Shown here piece by piece: positions 54,306 to 61,533 of a stretch of 64,000 bases of DNA (positions are counted from its first letter, which is position 1; each line of letters starts with the position of its first letter). This DNA is from Streptomyces sp. NBC_00569 (GTDB lineage: Bacteria > Actinomycetota > Actinomycetes > Streptomycetales > Streptomycetaceae). Location of the stretch: assembly GCF_036345255.1 (NCBI RefSeq), contig NZ_CP107783.1, positions 8,921,001 through 8,985,000 of the forward strand. The letters run 5' to 3'. The position numbers and the translations under genes are program-made. Below the pieces are notes generated by a model. It saw only the letters and a list, made by a program, of their open reading frames with translations, did not search any database and was not told the origin of the DNA.

Positions 54306-55001
54306 TCAGGCCAGCTTCCTGAGGAGCTCGGCCGCGAGCGGGGCGGAGGAGGACGGGTTCTGGCCGGTGACCAGGTTGCGGTCGACGACGGTCTTCGGGG
54401 CCCACGGCTCGCCCTCCTGGAAGTCCACGCCCGCGTTGACGAGACGGTCCTGGAGCAGCCACTTGGCCTTGTCGGCGAAGCCGGCCTGGGTCTCCTCGGT
54501 GTTGGTGAAGCCGGTCACCTTGTACCCGGCGAAGGCGTTGGTGCCGTCACTCTTGATCGCGGCGAGCATGGCGGCGGGGGCGTGGCAGACGATGCCGAGC
54601 GGCTTGCCCGTCTCCAGGGCGAGGGTCAGGAGCCTGCCCGAGTCGGCGTCGGTGGAGAGGTCCTCCATGGGGCCGTGGCCGCCGGGGTAGAACACCGCCG
54701 CGTAGTCGTCGAGGTCCACGTCCTCCAGCTTGACCGGGTGCTGGAGTTCGCCGAAGGAGTCGAGGGCAGCCGCCACCTGGTCCGCGCCCGCCTGTCCGCC
54801 GTTGAACTCGGGTGCGAGGGAGCCCTTGTCCACGGTCGGGACGACGCCGCCGGGCGTGGCCACGACGATGTCATGGCCCGCGGCCTTGAAGGCCGCGTAC
54901 GGGGCGACGGCCTCCTCGGCCCAGAAGCCGGTGGGGTGCAGGGTGCCGTCGGCCAGCGTCCAGTGGGTGGCGCCGGTGACTACGAAAAGGATCTTCGACA
55001 T
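54306..55001 (-). CDS. DJ-1/PfpI (Hsp31-like) protein
   Basis: A 231-residue class-I glutamine amidotransferase-like protein. The nucleophile elbow is GIVCHAPAAML (C139, H140), with the acidic partner in FWAEEAV (E29 or E30), as in Hsp31/glyoxalase III-type members. The segment DDYAAVFYPGGHGPMEDL is typical. Activity may be methylglyoxal detoxification or chaperone function, from the family. ATG at 55001 after GGAGC. Divergent from a LysR gene and upstream of the split TetR gene. Confidence 0.9.
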   Translation of the reverse strand: MSKILFVVTGATHWTLADGTLHPTGFWAEEAVAPYAAFKAAGHDIVVATPGGVVPTVDKGSLAPEFNGGQAGADQVAAALDSFGELQHPVKLEDVDLDDYAAVFYPGGHGPMEDLSTDADSGRLLTLALETGKPLGIVCHAPAAMLAAIKSDGTNAFAGYKVTGFTNTEETQAGFADKAKWLLQDRLVNAGVDFQEGEPWAPKTVVDRNLVTGQNPSSSAPLAAELLRKLA

Positions 55002-55125
55002 GGTGAGTGCTCCGAGGGTGCGGGCCCGCGGGCCCGGAGGACGGGTTCGGATCGCGGAACCTCTGACGCTTTGTGTCCAGAACGTCAGTGTGTGGCGATG
55101 GCACCGACCGTAGGGCGGGTCTCCC

Positions 55126-55162
55126 ATAGGAATCCAATAGGGTGGCCAATATGAGAAATAGG
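55126..55162. promoter_or_regulatory. Phased ATAGG direct repeats, candidate LysR site
   Basis: ATAGG occurs at 55126, 55137 and 55158, 11 and 21 bp apart, that is one and two helical turns. It sits in the divergent region and over the LysR start. This spacing fits a one-sided protein contact, but the link to LysR is inferred. Confidence 0.4.
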
Positions 55163-56110
55163 GATTCGAATGGGTCTCCGGGAATAGGCCGGACGGCGCA
55201 CGCGGGCCCGCTGGACCTGAATCTGCTGCGCACCTTCCTCGCGGTGTACCGGTCGGGTTCCTTCACCGCGGCCGCGCGACTGCTCGGTCTGTCGCAGCCG
55301 ACCGTCACCACACAGATCCGCGCGCTGGAGCGGCAGCTGGACCGCGAACTCTTCGAGCGGCTGCCGCGCGGCGTCACTCCCGCCCCCTTCGCGGACGAGC
55401 TCGCGTCCCGCGTGGTCGACCCGCTCGACGCCCTCTCGGCCGTCGCCGGACAGGGCGGCGCCGGCGCGGACGCCGCGGCCGAGCCCGTCCATCTGGCGGG
55501 ACCGGCCGAGATGCTCTGTCACTGTGTCCTGCCGGCGCTTGCGCCCCTGGTCGAGAAGGGCGTGCGGCTGCGCGTCACCACCGGGCTGACCGACCCGCTC
55601 CTGGAGGAGCTGCGCACTGGCCGGCACGACCTCGTCATCGCCACCTCCCGGCCCCGCGGCCGCAATCTGACGTCGGTGCCTCTCGCGGACGAGGAGTTCG
55701 TCCTGGTCGCCGCCCCGGCATGGGCGGACCGCATCGGCGGCCCGAACCGGATCGCCGCCGACGGGCCGGGGGTGCTGCACACCGTCCCGCTCATCACGTA
55801 CGCGGAGGAACTCCCGATCGTTCGCCGGTACTGGCAGCACGTCTTCGGCAGACGCCTGACCTGCAAGGCCGCCGTCACCGTGCCCGACCTGCGCGGTGTC
55901 GTGTCCTCCGTGACGGCCGGGGCGGGATTCAGCGTGCTGCCCCGCTATCTGTGCCGCGAGCTCCTCGCCGCGGGGGCGCTCGTCCTCCTCCACGACCCGG
56001 AGGACCCGCCGTTCAACACCGGTTACGTCGTCCAGCGCCCCGGAACGCCGGACAACCCGCACATCGCCCTCGTCCGTGACCGGCTCCTGGAGGCCGGCCG
56101 GGGCTGGTAG
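55142..56110 (+). CDS. LysR-family transcriptional regulator
   Basis: A 322-residue regulator. The helix-turn-helix is GSFTAAARLLGLSQPTVTTQ followed by IRALERQLDRELFERLPRG, and the substrate-binding domain begins about residue 110. The GTG at 55142 and ATG at 55151 are both possible; AGGGTGG lies near the ATG. Divergent from the DJ-1-like gene, the usual target layout for LysR. Its effector is unknown. Confidence 0.9.
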   Translation: MANMRNRDSNGSPGIGRTAHAGPLDLNLLRTFLAVYRSGSFTAAARLLGLSQPTVTTQIRALERQLDRELFERLPRGVTPAPFADELASRVVDPLDALSAVAGQGGAGADAAAEPVHLAGPAEMLCHCVLPALAPLVEKGVRLRVTTGLTDPLLEELRTGRHDLVIATSRPRGRNLTSVPLADEEFVLVAAPAWADRIGGPNRIAADGPGVLHTVPLITYAEELPIVRRYWQHVFGRRLTCKAAVTVPDLRGVVSSVTAGAGFSVLPRYLCRELLAAGALVLLHDPEDPPFNTGYVVQRPGTPDNPHIALVRDRLLEAGRGW

Positions 56111-56117
56111 CCCCGGC

Positions 56118-56202
56118 CGGCCTCCACGCCGCGCCGGCCTCCACGCCGCGCCGGCCTCCACGCCGCGCCGGCCTCCACGCCGCGCCGGCCTCCACGCCGC
56201 GC
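56118..56202. repeat. 17-bp tandem repeat, five copies
   Basis: Five identical head-to-tail copies of CGGCCTCCACGCCGCGC lie between the LysR stop (56110) and the SnoaL-like stop (56209). Perfect identity suggests recent expansion or a constraint. Confidence 0.95.
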
Positions 56203-56208
56203 CGGCGG

Positions 56209-56601
56209 CTACGCGCCCGCGGCCTCCTGCCGGATGCGCTCGAACTGCGCCCCCATGGCCTCGGAGAGCGCCTCGGCGCCGGACAGGGGGCGCACCATGA
56301 CGGTGAGGTCGTCGATGAGCCCGTCCTCGTCGAGGTGGATGAAGTCGCAGCCGTTGACCTCGCGGTCGCCGACGCGGGCGACGAAGACCAGGGCGTGGTC
56401 ACGGCCGTCGGCGCTGTTGATCTCCCGTACGTAGCGGAAGTCCTCGAAGACCCGTGTGACGCCCCGCAGGATCGCGGCGGTGATCGCCTTTCCCGGGTAC
56501 GGGCGGAAGGCGACCGGGCTGGTGAACACGACGTTCTCGGCGAGGAGCGCCTCGACGGCGTCGGGGTCGTTCGCTTCCACGGCCTTGCGGAATGCCTGCA
56601 T
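56209..56601 (-). CDS. SnoaL/NTF2-like protein
   Basis: A 130-residue NTF2-fold protein. It starts MQAFRKAVEANDPDAVEALL and continues with AENVVFTSPV, VFEDFRYVREI and CDFIHLDEDGLIDDLTVMVRP, the cone-shaped fold used by polyketide cyclases and steroid isomerases. The ATG lies after GGAGCGCGC. Catalytic residues cannot be assigned. Divergent from the PadR gene, so that regulator may control it. Confidence 0.82.
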   Translation of the reverse strand: MQAFRKAVEANDPDAVEALLAENVVFTSPVAFRPYPGKAITAAILRGVTRVFEDFRYVREINSADGRDHALVFVARVGDREVNGCDFIHLDEDGLIDDLTVMVRPLSGAEALSEAMGAQFERIRQEAAGA

Positions 56602-56672
56602 GCGCGCGCTCCATAGTCAATTTGTTGAATAGGTGCGGCCGAGATTAATCGTGCCGGTGTTAGCGTGTCCAG

Positions 56673-57242
56673 ATGTCTCTGAAGCACGCGGTCCTCGCTG
56701 CTCTCCTGGAGGGCGAGGCGTCGGGGTACGACCTGGCCAAGGTGTTCGACGTGGCGGTGGCCAACTTCTGGTCCGCGACCCCGCAGCAGCTCTACCGTGA
56801 ACTGGAGCGCCTCGCCGGGGACGGTCTGGTCGAGGCGCGGGTCGTGCCGCAGGAACGCAGGCCGAACAAGCGCATGTTCACGCTCACCGACGCGGGACGC
56901 GCCGCACTGGACGACTTCGCCCTCGCCCCTCCGAGGCCCACCGCCATCCGCGACGAACTCATGGTCAAGATCCAGGCGTCGGACGGCGCGGACCCGGACG
57001 CCGTGCGCGCGCTCGTCGAGGAGCGCATGGGGTGGGCGCGCGGCAAACTGGCCCGCTACGAACGCCTCCGGGAGCGGCTCCTCGACGGGCGCGACGAGGA
57101 CACCTACCTGCGCGACGCCGAACGCATCGGTCCGTACCTGACGTTGATGCGCGGCCGCTCCTTCGAGGAGGAGAACCTCCGGTGGGGCGAGCGCGTCCTG
57201 GACATCCTGGCGCGGCGCACCTCACATGCCGGCCGGTCCTGA
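56673..57242 (+). CDS. PadR-family transcriptional regulator
   Basis: A 189-residue regulator. The winged helix begins MSLKHAVLAALLEGEASGYD, continues AKVFDVAVANFWSATPQQLY and has the recognition region RELERLAGDGLVEARVVPQ then KRMFTLTDAGRAAL. The C-terminal Vir helices (RDELMVKIQAS, GWARGKLARYERLRERLL) mediate dimers. Divergent from the SnoaL-like gene 71 bp away, its likely target. Inducer unknown. Confidence 0.9.
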   Translation: MSLKHAVLAALLEGEASGYDLAKVFDVAVANFWSATPQQLYRELERLAGDGLVEARVVPQERRPNKRMFTLTDAGRAALDDFALAPPRPTAIRDELMVKIQASDGADPDAVRALVEERMGWARGKLARYERLRERLLDGRDEDTYLRDAERIGPYLTLMRGRSFEEENLRWGERVLDILARRTSHAGRS

Positions 57243-57264
57243 ACTCCCGTACGGACGTAGGTGT

Positions 57265-57864
57265 CTACCGCAGGCGCATGTAGGTGTGTGCCGGATCGGC
57301 GGGCCGGGTGAGCGGGTCGCCGTCGGCCACCACGTCGGCCCGCTCGCGCGTCCCGTCCTTGGCGAAGTGTTCGTCCTCCGCGGCCATCCACGTACGCCAT
57401 AGCGGCAGCGCGTCCTCGCCGTCGCGGGTAAGGCCTCTGCGCAGCCGCACCGCGCGTCCCGTCTCGACCCACACGGCGCAGGTGAGACGGTCGGCGACGG
57501 CCCGGCGCGCCGTCGACACACCTTCGAGGACGAGGGAGTGGCCGACGGGAACGTCATGCCACTCGGCGAGTTCGCGCCGCTCCCAGTCGTAGCGCTGGAA
57601 CCGGCCGGCCACCCCGCTCCCCAGCGGCTGGAGCACCTGCTCCTCGAGGCGGGGCCACCAGCCCAACGGGTCGTCCCACGAGGCGAAGTCGTCCGTGTGC
57701 ACGATCCGCGCGCTGCCGAGTGCCCCGGCCAGGCGCTCGGCGAACGTGCTCTTGCCCGCCCCCGACGGGCCGTCCACGGCGACGAGCCTGACCGGTCCGC
57801 ACCGCGGCGCCGCCGCCCGGATGCGGGACGCCAGTGCGGTGTACGTCTCAGGAACGGTTTCCAT
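57265..57864 (-). CDS. Uridine kinase-like P-loop protein
   Basis: A 199-residue small kinase. The P-loop is VDGPSGAGKST (32-40), followed by the substrate loop HTDDFASWDDPLGWWPRLEEQV and the lid VWVETGRAVRLRRGLTRDGED. This is the uridine kinase/phosphoribulokinase-like branch common in actinobacteria. The ATG 57864 is chosen because it begins just before the fold; no good ribosome site precedes it. Substrate unknown. Confidence 0.83.
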   Translation of the reverse strand: METVPETYTALASRIRAAAPRCGPVRLVAVDGPSGAGKSTFAERLAGALGSARIVHTDDFASWDDPLGWWPRLEEQVLQPLGSGVAGRFQRYDWERRELAEWHDVPVGHSLVLEGVSTARRAVADRLTCAVWVETGRAVRLRRGLTRDGEDALPLWRTWMAAEDEHFAKDGTRERADVVADGDPLTRPADPAHTYMRLR

Positions 57865-57910
57865 GAGGGCGCACGATAGCGGTGGTGGTGCGGTGCCGGG
57901 AGCGCATGTC

Positions 57911-58540
57911 TCAGGCGTTCGCCGGAGCGTCCTTCTTGTCGGCGCCTTCAGTGGTGGCAGCCGCGGCCGGAAGGGCGGTGTAGAACACGGACTTGTTCTG
58001 CTTGGTGCGCTCGGCCTGGCCTCGGGCGACGAGGGACTCGAGGGTGTTGCGTACGACCGTGCCACCGGCCTTGCGCTCCGGGTGGGAGTCGGCGAGCGTC
58101 GTCGTGACCTCGGCCGCCGAACGCGGCTCGGTGCTCGTGGTGATGAGGTTCAGGACCAGTTCCCGCAGGGTGGGGGAGCCGGGGGTGCGGGGCTGTGCGG
58201 CGGTGGGTGCCTTCTTCGCGGCGGGCTTCTTGCCGGCCTCCTTCTTCGCGCGCTGCCTGGGTGCCGCGCTCTCGCCCTTCGGCTTGCGTGCCTTGGGGAG
58301 TTCGACGGGGGACTCCGCCTTCGGAGCGGCCGGCGCCTCCTCGGCCACCGGTGCCGCGCCCGGTCCCGTGAGTGCGTCGCGCATCCCCACCAAAAGGGTG
58401 CGGTCGTGATCCAGCGTCTGGAGCTGCTCCTGAAGTGCGGCCAACTCGGCGGTGACGCGTTCCTGTTCCTTGGCGTTGCGCTCGAGGTCGGCGTCCACCT
58501 GGGCGGAGTACTGGGACTTGAGCGTGTTGCTGTCCGACAT
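57911..58540 (-). CDS. Coiled-coil, basic linker and winged-helix protein
   Basis: A 209-residue protein in three parts: an N-terminal coiled coil (about 10-55, VDADLERNAKEQERVTAELAAL), a Lys/Ala/Pro-rich basic linker (80-118, RQRAKKEAGKKPAAKKAPTA) that resembles histone H1 tails, and a C-terminal winged-helix-like domain (LRELVLNLITTSTEPRSAAE then RNTLESLVARGQAERT). It could bind DNA and oligomerise. GGAAGCGGGC precedes the ATG. I do not recognise a characterised relative. Confidence 0.65.
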   Translation of the reverse strand: MSDSNTLKSQYSAQVDADLERNAKEQERVTAELAALQEQLQTLDHDRTLLVGMRDALTGPGAAPVAEEAPAAPKAESPVELPKARKPKGESAAPRQRAKKEAGKKPAAKKAPTAAQPRTPGSPTLRELVLNLITTSTEPRSAAEVTTTLADSHPERKAGGTVVRNTLESLVARGQAERTKQNKSVFYTALPAAAATTEGADKKDAPANA

Positions 58541-58886
58541 GACTGCCCGCTTCCTGTGGTTGTGGGGCTGTGTGTTGGTGCCGAAGGGTACTCACACCAC
58601 ACACGTTTGTGCACGGTCCTTCGGCGCATTGCCCCTGCGCAGTGTCGGTGGGGTGGCACCATGCAGGGCCGTGCGGGGCGCTTGGGCACTACGGGAACGG
58701 GGTGTGGAACACCCTTGCGTGGGGTGCCGGTTGGGTGCGTGGGGTGGACGTGGCGACTGTGCCGACCACGCCGACAGTGACATTTGTACCGGCCGGGCGA
58801 CGACATCTCGCTCTGCCGGGTGCCGTCCGCCGCCTGACATGCTGAGGTCAACCGCCACGGCGGCGGCGTCGAGACCGACGGAGGTC
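58541..58886. other. 346-bp gap between divergent genes
   Basis: Control region for the coiled-coil protein and the YceI gene. It holds a small GGGTGT-GGA-ACACCC stem near 58700, but no strong operator or gene. I see nothing further. Confidence 0.4.
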
Positions 58887-59411
58887 ATGGTGACATCGCG
58901 AGTGGGAGAACACCCTGTGCCGGAGAACGGCTCGTACGAGATCGATCCGGCGGCGTCGAGCGTGAACTTCCGTATGCGCACGGTCTTCGGGCTGTTCCCG
59001 GTGCGGGGGAGCTTCCGGATCACGCGGGGACGGATCGACGTGGCCGGACCCGTCGAGAAGTCCACGGTGGACGTGAGGATCGGAGCGGACACGTTCGAGT
59101 CGGGTGTGGCGCGCCGCGACGAACACGTCCGGTCGGCCGACTACCTCGATGTGGCCACCCATCCCGAGTTCGCGTTCCGAGGTGACGGCGTCGAGGTCGG
59201 TTCCGACGGGACGGTCCTGACGGGGGAGTTGACCGTCCTCGGTGTCAGCCGGCCGGTCGACGTCACCGTCGAGCGTGTGACTGTCGAGGGCCGCCGTCTC
59301 ACGGTGGTGGCGTCGACCGTCGTGGACCGCTACGCGTTCGGTGTGACCACCGCGAAGGGCATGACCGGCCGTCGGCTGACCGTGCGCCTGGACGTCAGAG
59401 CGACGCGTTGA
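58887..59411 (+). CDS. YceI-family lipid-binding protein
   Basis: A 174-residue lipocalin-like beta-barrel. The family opening is SYEIDPAASSVNFRMRTVF, followed by FPVRGSFRITRG and the core DVRIGADTFESGVARRDEHVRSADYLDVATHPEF. YceI proteins bind polyisoprenoid or fatty compounds. There is no signal peptide, so it should be cytosolic. ATG 58887 or the next codon GTG 58890 both suit the GGAGGTC site. Confidence 0.9.
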   Translation: MVTSRVGEHPVPENGSYEIDPAASSVNFRMRTVFGLFPVRGSFRITRGRIDVAGPVEKSTVDVRIGADTFESGVARRDEHVRSADYLDVATHPEFAFRGDGVEVGSDGTVLTGELTVLGVSRPVDVTVERVTVEGRRLTVVASTVVDRYAFGVTTAKGMTGRRLTVRLDVRATR

Positions 59412-59435
59412 CCTGCCGTGACAGCTGGTGGGGGG

Positions 59436-60140
59436 TCACGGAGCGTCGGTGGCGGACGGCCTGGGTGTGTGCGGCATCCCGTTGATCAGTACGCGCAGCC
59501 CCCAGCCGAGGCGGGCCTCTCCCGGCCCGGACAGCAGCTCGTCACCCAGCGCCGCGAGGCGCGGGTGGGTCGTCGCGGACACGTCGCGCAGCGCGGTGGT
59601 CAGCGCGTCCCAGTCGCCCTGGGCGTCCGCGTCCCGGTCGCGGGTGGACTGCTCGGCCGCGGTCGAAGTGGCGTACTGCAGAAGGGCGTCCACGCCCCAC
59701 GCGGCCTGCGCGTCCGGGATGCCGCCCTCGGCGAGCAGCGCGAGGAGGGCTTCGAGCAGGTCGAGGTAGTGCTCGCCGGAGGGCATCGCCACCAGCGCCG
59801 ACCGGGCGAGGCTCGGATGCTCGAACAACACCGCGGTGTACGAGGACAGGATCCGCACGAGACGGTCCTGCCAGTCACCCGGAGCGGTGGCGGGGGAGAG
59901 GTCGACCGCGCCGAGCAGCTCGTCCAGGATGGCCGCGTGCAGCTCGGCGGTGTTGCGCACGTACACGTAGAGCGAGGCCGGGCCCGTGTCGAGCTCCTGC
60001 GCCAGGCGGCGCATGGTGACGCGCTTGAGACCTTCGTCGCGCATGACCGCGACCGCGGTCGCGACGATGCCGTCCCGGGTCAGGGCGGGCTTGGCCGGAC
60101 GCTCTCGGCGGCTGCGGGGTGCTGCGGGCTGGGGGGACAC
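59436..60140 (-). CDS. TetR-family regulator (TetR class C-terminal domain)
   Basis: A 234-residue repressor. The helix-turn-helix reads RVTMRRLAQELDTGPASLYVYVRN and the C-terminal part resembles the tetracycline-repressor-type domain with LDELLGAVDLSPATAPGDWQ. GTG 60140 follows GGTGA; a start at 60185 would add 15 residues overlapping the operator. Convergent with the YceI gene and 41 bp after the TetX-like monooxygenase on the same strand, so it shares the regulatory dyads near 60.17 and 61.44 kb and should repress them. Confidence 0.88.
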   Translation of the reverse strand: MSPQPAAPRSRRERPAKPALTRDGIVATAVAVMRDEGLKRVTMRRLAQELDTGPASLYVYVRNTAELHAAILDELLGAVDLSPATAPGDWQDRLVRILSSYTAVLFEHPSLARSALVAMPSGEHYLDLLEALLALLAEGGIPDAQAAWGVDALLQYATSTAAEQSTRDRDADAQGDWDALTTALRDVSATTHPRLAALGDELLSGPGEARLGWGLRVLINGMPHTPRPSATDAP

Positions 60141-60159
60141 GTGCTCACCGTAACGAGGC

Positions 60160-60191
60160 GGGTTCGTGACGAACAAGTTCGTCACGAACCC
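60160..60191. promoter_or_regulatory. 32-bp perfect dyad, TetR operator
   Basis: Arms GGGTTCGTGACGAAC (60160-60174) and GTTCGTCACGAACCC (60177-60191) are exact reverse complements around AA. It contains two 13-bp GTTCGTnACGAAC dyads 15 bp apart. It lies 20 bp upstream of the TetR start and over the monooxygenase stop. Confidence 0.8.
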
Positions 60192-61360
60192 GTTCCCCCG
60201 GCTTCCGCCTCCTCGCGGAAGGACGCGAACATGTCGAGCAGGCCCTGCGGGGCGTCCGGGTGGAAGATGACGTCGAGGTTGCCGGCGGACTCGGCCGCGG
60301 CGTGCTCGCTGCGGGGGAAGAGTGCCTCCTCGTAGACGGTGAGGGCCTTCTCGGTCTCACCGGGGTGCGCCAGGATCGCGGCGGCCAGCTCCGCGCCGTC
60401 GAGCATCGCCAGGTTGGCGCCCTCGCCGGCGAACGGCGACATCAGGTGGGCGGCGTCGCCGAGCAGGGTCACACCAGGGACCCGGTCCCACCGGTGTCCG
60501 ACGGGCAGGGCGTGGATGGGCCGCGGCACGAGCGCGCCGTCGGCGTCGCCGACGAGAGCGCGCAACGCCTCGTCCCAGCCCTCGAAGGAGGTGAGGACAC
60601 CGTCCTTGGCGGCCTCGGTGTCGGTGAAGTCGATGCCGCCGGTGGTGATCCAGTCGGCGGGCACCTTCAGCGCGCAGTAGACGTGCAGCCGGCCGTCGCT
60701 CTCGCGGTGGGCGAGGAAGCCCTTCTCGTCCCCGAGCGCGAACAGCGATCCGCCGCCGACGACTTCGGCGCTCTCCGGGTGGAGGGTGTCCGCGTCGTCG
60801 AGGTGCGCCTCGACGAACGAGATGCCGCAGTAGGCGGGGAGGGCGTCGGAGAGCAGCGGGCGGACCTTGGACCAGGCGCCGTCGGCGCCGACGAGCAGAT
60901 CGGTCGTGAAGGTCTCGCCGGACGCGAGGGTCACCTCGTGGCGGCCCCCGGTCAGCGGGCGGGCGCCGGTGACCTTGGCGCCCCAGCGGATGGTGCCCTC
61001 CGGCAGCGAGGCGAGCAGCATGTCGCGCAGATCGTGCCGGCTGACCTCCGGCCGGCCGTCGGTGCCGCCGTCGTCGCTCTCCTCCATGCGCACGGTGCCG
61101 TGCTGGTCCAGGATCCGCATGGCCTCGCCGCCCGCGTGGATGGCGGCGAGGAACTCCTCGTGCAGACCCGCGGCGCGCAGCGCGGCCTGGCCGGACTCGA
61201 CGTGCATGTCGAGCATGCCGCCCTGGGGGCGCGCGGCGGCCGAGGCCTCCAGGTCGTAGACGGCGGCTTCGACGCCGCCGAGGTGCAGGACGCGCGCCAG
61301 GACGAGGCCGCCGAGGCCTCCGCCGACGATCGCGATGGGGTGGTGGGTTGCGGTGGTCAT
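60182..61360 (-). CDS. FAD-dependent monooxygenase, TetX-like
   Basis: A 392-residue class A flavin monooxygenase. FAD motif IAIVGGGLGGLVLARVL (9-25), the DG-motif LLVGADGAWSKVR (156-168) and the second FAD motif LLGDAAHLMSPFAGEGANLAM (299-319) are complete. The segment PQGGMLDMHVESGQAALRAAG parallels the tetracycline destructase TetX. Family members hydroxylate or degrade phenolic compounds and tetracyclines with NADPH and O2. It starts after GGAGGAGCGCGCC and is flanked upstream by the same operators as the TetR gene. True substrate unknown. Confidence 0.88.
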   Translation of the reverse strand: MTTATHHPIAIVGGGLGGLVLARVLHLGGVEAAVYDLEASAAARPQGGMLDMHVESGQAALRAAGLHEEFLAAIHAGGEAMRILDQHGTVRMEESDDGGTDGRPEVSRHDLRDMLLASLPEGTIRWGAKVTGARPLTGGRHEVTLASGETFTTDLLVGADGAWSKVRPLLSDALPAYCGISFVEAHLDDADTLHPESAEVVGGGSLFALGDEKGFLAHRESDGRLHVYCALKVPADWITTGGIDFTDTEAAKDGVLTSFEGWDEALRALVGDADGALVPRPIHALPVGHRWDRVPGVTLLGDAAHLMSPFAGEGANLAMLDGAELAAAILAHPGETEKALTVYEEALFPRSEHAAAESAGNLDVIFHPDAPQGLLDMFASFREEAEAGGTGS

Positions 61361-61417
61361 GGCGCGCTCCTCCGGGAGTAGGTGGCGCCCGCCGTTCCGG
61401 GAGCCTCTCCTCCAAGG

Positions 61418-61464
61418 TAACGAACATGTTCGTTACGAACAAGTTTCTGACGAACATGTTCGTC
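61418..61464. promoter_or_regulatory. Operator array upstream of monooxygenase
   Basis: TAACGAACATGTTCGTTA (61418-61435) and GACGAACATGTTCGTC (61449-61464) are perfect dyads; a weaker CGAACAAGTTTC (61436-61447) lies midway, giving three centres exactly 15 bp apart. It shares the GTTCGTnACGAAC core with the 60.17-kb site, so the same TetR should bind. It lies between the monooxygenase and the divergent M13 peptidase. Confidence 0.8.
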
Positions 61465-61533
61465 CTGCGCCGTGACGGACCCGGCCCGGGGGATTGCGAA
61501 ACGTCCCGGCCGCGCCTCGCATAAGCTGCCTCG

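Noticed and set aside
56118..56202. 17-bp repeats considered as a CRISPR array
   Set aside because: The units are directly abutting with no spacers and are too short; no cas genes are nearby.
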